Shown here: piece after piece, positions 14,208-22,457 of the stretch | Position numbering within the stretch: position 1 is the stretch's first letter | How the letters are laid out: each line of letters starts with the position of its first letter | Assembly (NCBI RefSeq): GCF_014467015.1 | Contig: NZ_CP058559.1 | Span: 3,162,001-3,226,000 of the forward strand | Direction of reading: 5' to 3' | From: Alkalicella caledoniensis | GTDB taxonomy: Bacteria > Bacillota > Proteinivoracia > Proteinivoracales > Proteinivoracaceae | Length of the DNA: 64,000 nt | Position numbers and translations under genes: made by a program | Notes under the pieces: generated by a model | The model's input: only the letters and a program-made list of their open reading frames with translations | The model's database searches: none | Told to the model about the DNA's origin: nothing

Positions 14208-14912
14208 GTGAGCGGATTTATGAACCTTTTAGAGGGATTAATTATGGGAAATTCATTATTAGTATATATAATAGTATTCTTGATTGGATTTATTTCATCA
14301 TTAAACCCCCATATGCTAGGGATGGTACCTATTTATCTAGGTACTACAATTGAAAGTGAGCAGGGGAAGAAGAAGTGGAGCGGTTTATTCCTTTTTGCAT
14401 TGAGCTTTTCCATTATTTTAACAGCACTTGGGATGATTGTATCCACTGTGGGCATGTCTTTACACTCAATTATGACTATTAGTTATACCTTTGCAGGGAT
14501 AATATACCTTTACTTGGGTTTAAGGCTCCTTGGGCTTCGCATCAGTAAATTTATACCCTTTAAAATCGTTGTGCTTTATACAAAGAAAAAGAAATCGGGA
14601 AAGAGAATTTTAAGTAATATCTTTTTGCCATTAATATTTACACCATGTAGTCTACCCTTTATTATTTCAGTATTAACATTGGCAATGATGAGGGGGAGTA
14701 TTATATACGGAGGATTGATATTACTGGTTTTTGGTCTGGGTCATAGCTTAATATTCATTTTGTTTGGTGCTTTCTCAAATTCAATAGTAAAAATATACGA
14801 AAAGATCCAGCACGGAAACTTTATTAATAAACTACTGGGTGCGTTACTTGTTATACTGGGTGTAGTTTTCCTACTTCTAAATCAGAGTCCAGAAATACAT
14901 AACCATCATTAA
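14208..14912 (+). CDS. CcdA/DsbD-like membrane protein lacking the first conserved Cys
   Basis: 234 residues from GTG 14208, placed by AGAAGGAGGAAGATCA. Six predicted membrane helices. The second half keeps the CcdA motif (IFTPCSLPFI), but the equivalent site in the first helix reads SLNPHMLGMVP instead of SPCxLPLxP, so only one of the two redox cysteines remains. CcdA proteins normally pass electrons from thioredoxin across the membrane. This one may have lost that activity or be a metal-handling relative. It ends in HNHH. It sits between the pseudo-receiver and a Met-rich secreted protein. Confidence 0.75.
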   Translation: MSGFMNLLEGLIMGNSLLVYIIVFLIGFISSLNPHMLGMVPIYLGTTIESEQGKKKWSGLFLFALSFSIILTALGMIVSTVGMSLHSIMTISYTFAGIIYLYLGLRLLGLRISKFIPFKIVVLYTKKKKSGKRILSNIFLPLIFTPCSLPFIISVLTLAMMRGSIIYGGLILLVFGLGHSLIFILFGAFSNSIVKIYEKIQHGNFINKLLGALLVILGVVFLLLNQSPEIHNHH

Positions 14913-15029
14913 TTTATCAGGGAGAAAAATGAAATGGCAAATTTCTTCATAATTTCTTCAAAATCTTTTAATATACTAAGCTTAAACCAATACAAAACAA
15001 ACAACAAATTTGAAGGAGGAATAATAATT

Positions 15030-15464
15030 ATGAACAAAAAAGTATTAATTTTAATTGCAGCCCTAGCAATCACTGTAATATCACTAGGAGGTTTAGCCTT
15101 AGCTAGTGATACAGATTCAGATATTATTGGAAGCGTTGTGCCAAGAAATGGATTTGGAGCACGAAGCACTAACCACTGTGGCGGAGATGATATGCTAGAA
15201 ATTATGAAGGAAAATGGGTTCGAAGATATGGCTCTTGCTATGGAACAAGGAGATTTTGAAGCCATGAATGAGTATATGAATAACCTTACAGAGGAAGAAT
15301 ATCAACAAATGCTTGATTTAATGGATGATAATGGTTTTGGAAATATGACAAGAATGATGGAATCCATAGGATTTGAAGGAATGGTTAATATGCACAATTC
15401 TATGATGGGTGGTAGAAATAAGAGTGGTTTCATGGGAAATATGATGGGACGCTTTAACAACTAA
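15030..15464 (+). CDS. Secreted Met-rich acidic protein (putative metal-binding)
   Basis: 144 residues from ATG 15030 (AAGGAGG 10 bases upstream). It has a clear signal peptide (Lys, long hydrophobic stretch, cleavage near ALAS-DTD, residues 24-28), then an acidic helical region with repeated E-x-M/N-E-Y-M segments. The C-terminus is rich in Met and Gly (NSMMGGRNKSGFMGNMMGRF). About 22 Met in 144 residues plus NHC suggest extracytoplasmic Cu(I) binding, in the spirit of CopK, Spy or ZraP-like proteins, although no sequence homology is claimed. It lies 5' of an OmpR-type two-component system and has its own terminator. Confidence 0.65.
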   Translation: MNKKVLILIAALAITVISLGGLALASDTDSDIIGSVVPRNGFGARSTNHCGGDDMLEIMKENGFEDMALAMEQGDFEAMNEYMNNLTEEEYQQMLDLMDDNGFGNMTRMMESIGFEGMVNMHNSMMGGRNKSGFMGNMMGRFNN

Positions 15465-15473
15465 ATAGAAAAG

Positions 15474-15515
15474 TATAATATCCAGTATTGAAAAATACTG
15501 GATATTATAGTATCT
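15474..15515 (+). terminator. Intrinsic terminator
   Basis: Perfect 16-bp stem TATAATATCCAGTATT and complement around GAAA, followed by GTATCTTT. It ends the Met-rich protein transcript. Confidence 0.75.
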
Positions 15516-15545
15516 TTAACCCAGTCACGCATGGTAGGAGGTGTT

Positions 15546-16250
15546 ATGGTGGAAAGAAAATCTATAAATATATTGGTTGTTGATGATGAAACTGAAATAG
15601 TAAATGTGTTAAAGGCTTACCTAGGTAAGGAAGGGTATACAGTCTTTACTGCTTTTGATGGAGTAGAAGCAATAGAAATCATTACTAATAATAAAATTGA
15701 TTTTATTGTTCTCGATTTAATGCTACCAAGCTTGAGTGGGGAAGAGGTATGTAAGGAAATTCGAGATACTTCAAATGTTCCAATACTTATGCTAACTGCA
15801 AAGGTGGAAGAATACGAGCGAATACATGGTTTGGATATTGGGGCTGATGACTACATGACAAAACCTTTTAGCCCTAAGGAACTTGTGGCTCGGGTAAAAG
15901 CCATACTTAGGAGGACGAGGGTGGAGAATAGAAGTAATTCCATGGTTTTCGAAAAAAACCACTTATCCATAGATCTAGATAAAAAAGAAGTTAAAAAAAG
16001 AGGCTTATTAGTAGAGTTAACCAATACAGAATACAAACTATTACTACTACTTTCTCAAAATCAAGGGAGAGTATTCAGTAGAGACGAGTTGGTCCTAAAG
16101 GTTCTAGGGTATGACTATGAGGGATATGACAGAACAATAGATACACATATAAAAAATATACGGCACAAAATTGAAGAAAAAGATGTAAAGTATATTTTTA
16201 CTGTATATGGTGTTGGTTACAAGTTTGTTGGTGAAAAAGATGTTAAATAA
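15546..16250 (+). CDS. OmpR/PhoB-family response regulator
   Basis: 234 residues from ATG 15546 (TAGGAGGTGTT upstream; ATG 15531 precedes that site and was rejected). The receiver domain has VVDDE, phospho-acceptor Asp in IVLDLMLP, and Lys in MTKPFSP. A winged-helix DNA-binding domain follows with [35 protein letters not shown] and [10 protein letters not shown]. Its end overlaps the histidine kinase gene. With that kinase it resembles CusRS/CssRS-type surface stress systems. Confidence 0.93.
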   Translation: MVERKSINILVVDDETEIVNVLKAYLGKEGYTVFTAFDGVEAIEIITNNKIDFIVLDLMLPSLSGEEVCKEIRDTSNVPILMLTAKVEEYERIHGLDIGADDYMTKPFSPKELVARVKAILRRTRVENRSNSMVFEKNHLSIDLDKKEVKKRGLLVELTNTEYKLLLLLSQNQGRVFSRDELVLKVLGYDYEGYDRTIDTHIKNIRHKIEEKDVKYIFTVYGVGYKFVGEKDVK

Positions 16251-17667
16251 GCTGCGGTCTAGGGTAATACTTTTGGTATTGGGAGGAGCTATTTTTTCCA
16301 TAATCTTAGTTAGCATTATTACTAACATCAATCTGCTAGGGGAATTTGACACATACATGAGAAATGAGCACCAGGATAGATTGAATAACCTAATTCAAGT
16401 AGTGGAACAGTCCTACACCCTAAACAATGGGTGGACCGATGATGCCCTTAAGAGTGTTAGTTCATCCCCTGATATTATTAACTTTGATATAGAGATAAGG
16501 GATATATACCAAAACACAATTTTTACACACTTTATGGAGAGTACCATAATTAAAATGCATAATGATATGATGCAAAGGATAGGGCATGGGATGATGGGAA
16601 GAAGGCAGTCTGAAGCTTTGGATAACCGGCTTAGAGATGATAATTACTTTGTTGAAGGTTATGACCTGATAGTTGATAATAAGTTAGTGGGCACAATCAT
16701 AGTTGGTCAGTTAGGTCCTTTTATTGCCACAGAAAGAGAGGTTCAATTTACTCGAGGTATTAACTACTCCATTTTTTATAGTGCAGTTATATCTATTTTA
16801 ATAGCGGTTATATTTGGTGTTCACTCTTCTAAAGTATTCTCAACACCTATTATTAAGATAACTGAAGCAGCAAATAAAATAAGGGAAGGTAATTTAGGTA
16901 CTCATGTGGAGATAGATAACTCAATTGATGAACTTAAAGAGTTGTCACAATCAATTAATCATTTATCTACATCTCTTGCGAATCAAGAAAATTTACGTAA
17001 GAGACTAACTTCAGACATATCCCATGAATTGCGCACACCTTTGACAATATTGCAAAGTCACATAGAAGCACTAAGTGACGGAATATGGGAGCCTACACCG
17101 GAAAAATTAGATATATGCAAAAAAGAAGTTGTACGGCTTATTAACCTTGTGGAAGAATTAAGGCATCTGAATGAAATTGAGAACCATGATCTTGTCCTAA
17201 ATACGCAAAATTTCTCATTGTCGGATGAAATATTAGAGATAACCAATAGCTTTGAGCATAGCTTTAAACAGGAAAATATAAGTCTCAGAGTAAGAATTGA
17301 AGATAATATAGTGTACAATGGGGACAGGAATAAAATCAGGCAAGTAATCATTAACCTACTCTCAAATTCAATGAAATTTACAAATACAGAAGGTCTAGTA
17401 AATGTTAACTTGGTCAAGGCAAACAATAATATCAAAGTAATTATTGAAGACACAGGTATTGGCATTGATGAAAATGAGTTACCATTTATATTTGAGAGAT
17501 TTTATAGAACTGATCAATCCCGCAGTAGGAAAACTGGTGGGACAGGGATTGGACTTTCCATAGCAAAAACTCTAGTTGACGCCCATGGTGGAAAAATAAC
17601 CGTTGAAAGTGAAAAGGGTAAGGGGACAAGATTTATTATAACTTTGCCTATAGATCCACAAATATAA
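16240..17667 (+). CDS. Sensor histidine kinase with Met/His-rich extracytoplasmic loop
   Basis: 475 residues from ATG 16240 inside the end of the regulator gene. Membrane helices near residues 8-30 and 180-205 enclose a sensor loop of about 150 residues that includes [17 protein letters not shown], a cluster of Met and His suited to Cu(I) or Ag(I). HAMP, HisKA ([11 protein letters not shown]) and HATPase domains ([32 protein letters not shown]) follow. The pairing with an OmpR-type regulator and the Met-rich secreted protein next door suggest surface metal sensing. The ligand is inferred. Confidence 0.9.
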   Translation: MLNKLRSRVILLVLGGAIFSIILVSIITNINLLGEFDTYMRNEHQDRLNNLIQVVEQSYTLNNGWTDDALKSVSSSPDIINFDIEIRDIYQNTIFTHFMESTIIKMHNDMMQRIGHGMMGRRQSEALDNRLRDDNYFVEGYDLIVDNKLVGTIIVGQLGPFIATEREVQFTRGINYSIFYSAVISILIAVIFGVHSSKVFSTPIIKITEAANKIREGNLGTHVEIDNSIDELKELSQSINHLSTSLANQENLRKRLTSDISHELRTPLTILQSHIEALSDGIWEPTPEKLDICKKEVVRLINLVEELRHLNEIENHDLVLNTQNFSLSDEILEITNSFEHSFKQENISLRVRIEDNIVYNGDRNKIRQVIINLLSNSMKFTNTEGLVNVNLVKANNNIKVIIEDTGIGIDENELPFIFERFYRTDQSRSRKTGGTGIGLSIAKTLVDAHGGKITVESEKGKGTRFIITLPIDPQI

Positions 17668-17700
17668 AAGCGAACCTTGAAGAGGTTCGCTTTTATATTT
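17661..17700 (+). terminator. Intrinsic terminator after the two-component operon
   Basis: 16-bp stem AATATAAAAGCGAACC and complement around TTGAAGA, running directly into the sigma-54 promoter at 17701. Confidence 0.8.
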
Positions 17701-17716
17701 TGGCATAGTTATTGCA
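17701..17716 (+). promoter_or_regulatory. Sigma-54 (-24/-12) promoter 4
   Basis: TGGCAT-AGTTA-TTGCA, with GG and GC 10 bases apart, immediately after a terminator and pointing toward lgt (17834). It matches the three other sigma-54 promoters of the island. Confidence 0.78.
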
Positions 17717-17748
17717 TTATAAAATAACAGGACTGAAAGGTTAAACAC

Positions 17749-17811
17749 ATGGAGGTGGAGGTTGGGGTAGTTTCTGCATTAAAGAAAGAGTTTATAAAAG
17801 TATTGAAATAG
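17749..17811 (+). CDS. Possible 20-residue leader peptide
   Basis: ATG with GAAAGG about 9 bases upstream opens a 20-codon frame (starts MEVEVGVVSAL, ends KEFIKVLK) between sigma-54 promoter 4 and lgt. It is amphipathic and ends 22 bases before the lgt start. It is too short to support by composition. Confidence 0.25.
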   Translation: MEVEVGVVSALKKEFIKVLK

Positions 17812-17833
17812 ATGCCAATGAGAGGAGAAATAT

Positions 17834-18694
17834 ATGAAACTATTATTTAATATTGGTGGTATAGGTATACATTTGTTTGGTATAACAATGGCATTAGGAA
17901 TTGTAGCAGGGCTTTATATAGTTGTTAGGGAGGTTAAAAGAAAAGGTTTGGAACTTGAGAAGACATTTGATTTGGCCTTTTATACAATTATCGTTGGAGT
18001 AGTAGGGGCAAGGCTCAATTATATATTGGCTTTTAATCCAAGCTTTTACTTTAATAACCCTAAAGAGATATTTATGATCCAAAATGGTGGTTTATCTATA
18101 CAGGGGGCACTGATTGCAGGAATTGTTTTTGCAATTTGGTATATGAAAAGAAATGGCATGCCTGTTTGGAAAACAGCAGATGCATTTGCTCCTGGAATAA
18201 TATTAGGTCAGGGTATTGGTAGGGTAGGTTGCGATGTATTTGGTATCCCCATGACTGGGCAGTGGTTTTGGGGGATTAATATTGGAGGGCAACTGTTGCA
18301 TCCCGCACAGATGTATGAGGCCATCTTAAATTATATTTTGTTTTTAATACTATGGAGCAAAAGAAAAAACACTAGGTATAATGGTCAGTTATTTGTCATG
18401 TACTTCATTGGTTTTTCCATGAACAGGTTTATAGTTGAGTTTTTTAGGGAGAATCCTTTAGTTATTGGGAGGCTGTCCGTTGCTCATGTGTATAGCCTAA
18501 TATTTATAGCTGTAGCGATTTTACTAGATAGGTTCTTACAAAATTTGAGCCAAAAGACTCAGACAAGTGTAGCAAATGACACAACTCAAGAAAAGAAGAA
18601 GATTGAGCAGAATAAAGAATTTTTACTGAGTATAATAACTATAGGAATACTGACTATTCTATCTCTATTTATCTACTATAATGTGCATTTGTAA
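17834..18694 (+). CDS. lgt: Prolipoprotein diacylglyceryl transferase (Lgt) homologue
   Basis: 286 residues, seven hydrophobic segments. GQGIGRVGCDVFGIPM corresponds to the Lgt signature (usually GRIGNFIN), LHPAQMYEAI to the HPxQLYE motif, and YFIGFSMNRFIVEFFR to the conserved C-terminal Arg segment. Lgt moves diacylglycerol from phosphatidylglycerol to the lipobox Cys. The variant signature and its place behind a sigma-54 promoter suggest a specialised paralogue rather than the housekeeping enzyme. AGAGGAGAAATAT precedes the ATG. The C-terminal 40 residues add a charged segment and an extra helix. Confidence 0.85.
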   Translation: MKLLFNIGGIGIHLFGITMALGIVAGLYIVVREVKRKGLELEKTFDLAFYTIIVGVVGARLNYILAFNPSFYFNNPKEIFMIQNGGLSIQGALIAGIVFAIWYMKRNGMPVWKTADAFAPGIILGQGIGRVGCDVFGIPMTGQWFWGINIGGQLLHPAQMYEAILNYILFLILWSKRKNTRYNGQLFVMYFIGFSMNRFIVEFFRENPLVIGRLSVAHVYSLIFIAVAILLDRFLQNLSQKTQTSVANDTTQEKKKIEQNKEFLLSIITIGILTILSLFIYYNVHL

Positions 18695-18725
18695 TCTATA
18701 GCTTTGAAAGGTTGTGTAAAAGCAT

Positions 18726-19283
18726 ATGGCTAAAAAAATGTTAGTGATATTTATAATATTTACGTTTATAGGTCTTGGTGTTTTTCAAGGAATCTCCCTT
18801 TACGTCGGTTCTAGAAACACTAACTCTGGTAACTATATGGTTGATGAGTTTGATTTTAAAGAAAATGATTCCATTGAAAATGAATTCAAAGACAAGTTTA
18901 ATGATGATATTAATGATGATATTAATGATGATATTAATGATGATGAACTTTTCAGAGAAGATTTTCAAGGTGATGTGATTATAGGTGTTATGCTTAGTGG
19001 GCTAGATGAAGCAAACAAACTAATGTTTGAAATATCCATGGATACACATACCGTTGACTTAGATCAATATGATTTAGGCAAAATGAGCAACGTTTTGATT
19101 GGTGAAAAATACGTGTCAGAAGGAATAGAGTGGGAAATAGTATCTGGAGCAGGCCATCACATTTTCGGAATATTAACGGTTCAAGTTGATGAACTTTCTA
19201 AGGATTTACTAAACGAGCCAATTACTCTAGAGATTAAGGGACTAGATGACATACCTGTCAGAACATTTACCTGGAATAATTAG
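18726..19283 (+). CDS. Secreted or membrane-anchored acidic protein with DDIN repeats
   Basis: 185 residues. An N-terminal helix (about 4-24) acts as signal or anchor and has no lipobox Cys, so the neighbouring Lgt is unlikely to modify it. An Asp-rich segment with DDIN repeats (from an in-frame 12-bp DNA repeat) leads into a domain of about 110 residues that I do not recognise. The strands look beta-rich. The stop codon falls inside the 8-bp duplication made by the adjacent IS256 element, and the same stop would exist without the insertion, so the protein is intact. Confidence 0.6.
   Translation: MAKKMLVIFIIFTFIGLGVFQGISLYVGSRNTNSGNYMVDEFDFKENDSIENEFKDKFNDDINDDINDDINDDELFREDFQGDVIIGVMLSGLDEANKLMFEISMDTHTVDLDQYDLGKMSNVLIGEKYVSEGIEWEIVSGAGHHIFGILTVQVDELSKDLLNEPITLEIKGLDDIPVRTFTWNN
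18901..18945 (+). repeat. In-frame 12-bp tandem repeat
   Basis: ATGATGATATTA repeated three times plus a partial fourth copy. Being a multiple of three, changes in copy number would lengthen or shorten the Asp-rich linker without breaking the frame. Confidence 0.9.
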
Positions 19284-19284
19284 A

Positions 19285-20833
19285 GAGAGCGTAATAAATT
19301 ACGTGTAATTGGATAATAATACCACTAAAAAAGGGGTTGTCCAATTATGACTACAAAGGGTAATTTATTAGCCAAAGAATTAGCAAAAGAGTGCCGAAGT
19401 GTAGAAGAAGTACAAGAACACTTAAAAAGTTTATTCAAAGATACTATGCAGGAAATCTTCGAAGCTGAAATGGATGAGCATTTAGGCTATGATAAACACT
19501 CACCCATTGGCGATCATTCAGGGAATAGTAGAAATGGTTACAACAAGAAAACCATTAAGACTAAGTACGGAGAATCAACCATAGAAATCCCAAGGGATCG
19601 TAATGGGGATTTTGAACCACAAGTAATCAAGAAATATCAACGGACTAGCAATGAGCTCGAAGATAAAATAATATCCATGTATGCTAACGGAATGACCACA
19701 CGTGACATAGAAAGCCATATGCAAGATATCTACGGCATCGAGGTATCAGCAACAATGGTTAGTAAAGTTACAGACAGGATACTACCTATGATTGCTGAAT
19801 GGCAATCTAGGCCACTAGATAGGATCTACCCTATAGTTTTCCTTGATGCAATTCACTTTAAAGTTCGTGAAGATAACAGGATAATTAATAAAGCGGCTTA
19901 CAGTGTACTAGGTATAAATATGGCAGGTCACAAGGAAGTTTTAGGAATATGGATTGGTGGTAACGAAAGTTCAAAGTTCTGGCTAGGAGTACTTAATGAC
20001 CTTAAAAATAGAGGTGTAGAAGACATCCTAATTGCTTGTAAGGACGGACTTTCAGGCTTTTCTGAGGCTATTAACTCTGCCTTTCCAAAAACAGAAATAC
20101 AGCTATGTGTTATTCACCAAATCAGAAACTCGATGAAGTATGTTTCGTATAAAGAAATGAAACAGGTAATGGTAGACCTGAAAAAAGTATACCAAGCTTT
20201 AACTCTTGATGAAGCAGAATATGCTTTTGAAGAGTTCAAAGAAAAGTGGGGTAAAAAACACCCAATAATTATTAAATCATGGGAAAAAAATTGGGATGAG
20301 TTAACTGTTTACTTTAAGTATCCTAACGAGATACGTAAATTGATCTATACTACAAATACCATCGAAGCATACCATAGACAGCTGCGTAAAGTTACTAAAA
20401 CTAAAACATCTTACCCTAACGATGAAGCCTTAGAAAAAATATTGTACTTAGCTACCATGGAAATATCTAAGAAGTGGACTCAACCACTTAGGATCTGGAA
20501 ACAATGTATCTCCCAGTTTGCAATATATTTTGAGGATAGAATTGACTCAAATTTAGCTGTTTAGTGCTGGGCTTTGCCCAGGAGTTTATCGCTTTAGTTC
20601 TCCCAAGGATAGAAAAAAGGACAAAAAAAGATAGAGGGTCAGATCCTCTATCCTCGGCAGAACCTTACTAATCGCTCAGGTTACTCTCCAGTATTGCCTT
20701 ATCCTTTTAGTAAGTAAGAGCCATGAATATTATATCCCAGTAATGGGAAAATATTTCTGATGTATGTTTAGATTTTCTACTAGTAGATGCAGTAAAGTAA
20801 GAAATCCAATTACACTAAATTATTTATACTCCC
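19285..20833 (+). mobile_element. IS256-family insertion sequence, 1549 bp, complete
   Basis: Terminal inverted repeats of 30 bp share the inner part GTGTAATTGGAT exactly and begin GAGAGCG and GGGAGTA. The flanking 8-bp sequence TAATTAGA (19277-19284 and 20834-20841) is a perfect target duplication. One transposase gene occupies 19347-20564. The 270 bases after it hold two small hairpins (near 20566 and 20628) and no gene. It lies between the 18726 gene and the palindrome that probably was its terminator. Confidence 0.92.
19347..20564 (+). CDS. IS256-family (mutator-type) transposase
   Basis: 405 residues, the full family length. N-terminal region VQEHLKSLFKDTMQEIFEAEMDEHLGYDKH is diagnostic of the family. 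The DDE triad is visible as Asp in FLDAIHFKV, Asp in CKDGLSGF and Glu in TNTIEAYHRQLRK, with CVIHQIRNS between. The gene is intact, with AAAAAAGGGGTTGTCCAATT upstream of the ATG. Confidence 0.95.
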   Translation: MTTKGNLLAKELAKECRSVEEVQEHLKSLFKDTMQEIFEAEMDEHLGYDKHSPIGDHSGNSRNGYNKKTIKTKYGESTIEIPRDRNGDFEPQVIKKYQRTSNELEDKIISMYANGMTTRDIESHMQDIYGIEVSATMVSKVTDRILPMIAEWQSRPLDRIYPIVFLDAIHFKVREDNRIINKAAYSVLGINMAGHKEVLGIWIGGNESSKFWLGVLNDLKNRGVEDILIACKDGLSGFSEAINSAFPKTEIQLCVIHQIRNSMKYVSYKEMKQVMVDLKKVYQALTLDEAEYAFEEFKEKWGKKHPIIIKSWEKNWDELTVYFKYPNEIRKLIYTTNTIEAYHRQLRKVTKTKTSYPNDEALEKILYLATMEISKKWTQPLRIWKQCISQFAIYFEDRIDSNLAV

Positions 20834-20843
20834 TAATTAGAAT

Positions 20844-20897
20844 AAGGGGTTCAGGCTTCAATTATCCAATAATGGATGATTGAAGCCTGAACCCCTT
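20844..20897. repeat. 54-nt palindrome, copy 2 (terminator-like)
   Basis: 24-nt arms around the loop AATAAT, related to copy 1 at 6069-6120. One stem position has changed from A-T to T-A on both arms, keeping the pair. One further change gives an A to G difference compatible with a G-U wobble. Before the IS256 insertion it lay 6 bases after the stop of the 18726 gene. Confidence 0.85.
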
Positions 20898-20900
20898 TCA

Positions 20901-21050
20901 TTACTTACACTTTTTGCATACTTTTACAGTGCCATTTTCTGTTACTGTATCGTATAGGACTTTGACTCTTGTGGTTTTACATATGGGGCATGTTCCTCTG
21001 CCCCTTGACTCTAAGTTCCATAGACCTTTGCCACGATTTTTTTTGGCCAT
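20901..21050 (-). CDS. 49-residue zinc-binding protein
   Basis: Begins MAKKNRGKGLWNLESRGRG, then CPICK and ends VCKKCK, a four-Cys zinc site in a basic protein, reminiscent of ribosome-associated or nucleic-acid-binding small proteins. AAAGGATGATACCTAA precedes the ATG. I recognise no named family. Confidence 0.65.
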   Translation of the reverse strand: MAKKNRGKGLWNLESRGRGTCPICKTTRVKVLYDTVTENGTVKVCKKCK

Positions 21051-21067
21051 TTAGGTATCATCCTTTC

Positions 21068-21343
21068 TTATTTGTCTTTGCGTTGTGCGTATACAATCTT
21101 GCGAATGCTTTCAGTACTTAAAAAAAATATCTGTGTTAGTTCTTCGTAAGAAAACCCTTCTTGATGCTTAGCTAAAATTTCTTTATTTCTAAAGGATATG
21201 TTTTTTACTGCTCCACTTTTTTTCCCCCACTTAGTTCGTTCATTTCCCTTTTGGGGAATGTATATTTGTTCACCTTGTACGTATTTTTGTACTTGCTCTA
21301 GTATGTCAGGTGGGAGTATGTTTTTTGCGTTTCGATATGACAA
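21068..21343 (-). CDS. CD3324-family helix-turn-helix protein
   Basis: 91 residues. ILPPDILEQVQKYVQGEQIYIPQKG at the start and RNKEILAKHQEGFSYEELTQIFFLSTESIRKIV at the end match the CD3324 family of small clostridial proteins with a C-terminal helix-turn-helix. Its function is unknown. AGGAGGAGTATCC lies upstream of the ATG. The 18-base gap to the zinc protein suggests one transcript. Confidence 0.75.
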   Translation of the reverse strand: MSYRNAKNILPPDILEQVQKYVQGEQIYIPQKGNERTKWGKKSGAVKNISFRNKEILAKHQEGFSYEELTQIFFLSTESIRKIVYAQRKDK

Positions 21344-21360
21344 AAGGATACTCCTCCTTG

Positions 21361-22305
21361 TTATTTTTCTAAAATGGCATCTACCCAGAACTCGAAGCAG
21401 TAATAGTTAAACTCTTCGAATAGATGAATAGGCTTTTGGAATTCCCTTGATAGATATACAATCACTTCTTTTTGGGGATAAGACTTGTTTATTAATTCAA
21501 GCTGTTTGCCCAGTAGGAACTGTCCTAGAACTCTTTCTTCATGACCAGTCTGAGCACAAGAACCTATTTTGAAATTATCAACCCAAACTTTATTATCATA
21601 TTCCTCATACCCTGAAAATACACCGGCCACTATTTGATCACTGGAATTTTGCAAAAACATAGCTGACTTTTTAAAATCGTCGGTTTCAATATAATCTAGA
21701 AACTCCTTGTAAGAACAATTAATAAAATAGCCGTTGGGATCTTGTTGGTAAAAAAATGATATTATCTGATCTTTTAAGTTGGGACTATAGTGCACAAAAC
21801 TCATATCACCTGGAAGGGTAAAATTTGGGGATTGACCTTTGCTATCTTCATCTTTTCTCATGTAAACCCTATAGTACGGGTTAAACCCTTGTTTAATCAA
21901 AGTTGGTAATAAGTAAGTAGATAAAGTTGGATAGTATTCTATCTCCCCATGCTCTAACATCTGAATCATAAATTTTCTAAAGGGCTGGGTATCTAACCAT
22001 TTCTTGAAATTTTGTATAGACTTATCAACTATGTCAAATCGATTTTCAAAGCTAGAAGGTAGTAACAATCTAGACCTGAGTAAGCCATCATCATCTGGTA
22101 GTGTATACAGATGATAAATACAAGTTTCTGACTTTGATACTTCGTCAACTAGGCAAATTGCCTTTTCGCCAAACTGAAGATAGCGGCGAAAATCATTAAA
22201 CTCTGACTTTACATAAGGCAACATTGGGATAAAATCCTTAATTCCTGTTTCAAGGATTTTTTTATAATCTTTGAAAGAATTTTTATCAATAACTTTTATT
22301 GTCAT
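21361..22305 (-). CDS. Probable GNAT-like acyltransferase of unknown substrate
   Basis: About 314 residues from ATG 22305, 8 bases after GGAGG (GTG 22314 lies inside that site and was rejected). The segment KSAMFLQNSSDQIVAGVFSGYEEYDNKVWVDNFKIG resembles the central strands of an N-acetyltransferase, but no clear acetyl-CoA Q/RxxGxG/A motif can be seen. The call is therefore tentative. It is probably cytosolic: no signal or membrane helix. Confidence 0.45.
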   Translation of the reverse strand: MTIKVIDKNSFKDYKKILETGIKDFIPMLPYVKSEFNDFRRYLQFGEKAICLVDEVSKSETCIYHLYTLPDDDGLLRSRLLLPSSFENRFDIVDKSIQNFKKWLDTQPFRKFMIQMLEHGEIEYYPTLSTYLLPTLIKQGFNPYYRVYMRKDEDSKGQSPNFTLPGDMSFVHYSPNLKDQIISFFYQQDPNGYFINCSYKEFLDYIETDDFKKSAMFLQNSSDQIVAGVFSGYEEYDNKVWVDNFKIGSCAQTGHEERVLGQFLLGKQLELINKSYPQKEVIVYLSREFQKPIHLFEEFNYYCFEFWVDAILEK

Positions 22306-22457
22306 GTAGATCACCTCCGCAACTAACTATATATATTATTGCATAAATTTTACAATAACTTAAGGTAATTTTTTATTGTAAGAGTTTTTTACCAATAAGA
22401 AGGAAAAAAATATATATTCTCGAATACACTTATAACAAACCAAAAGGAGGGAAAAAC

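Noticed and set aside
18568-18583. Further match to the 16-bp dyad (TGTAGCAAATGACACA)
   Set aside because: It lies singly inside lgt coding sequence, has no tandem partner at 20-21 bp, and no sigma-54 promoter follows; probably chance.
18708-18725. GG-N10-GC spacing resembling a sigma-54 promoter
   Set aside because: The flanks do not fit TGGCAY/TTGCW, and the GG belongs to the ribosome site of the gene at 18726.
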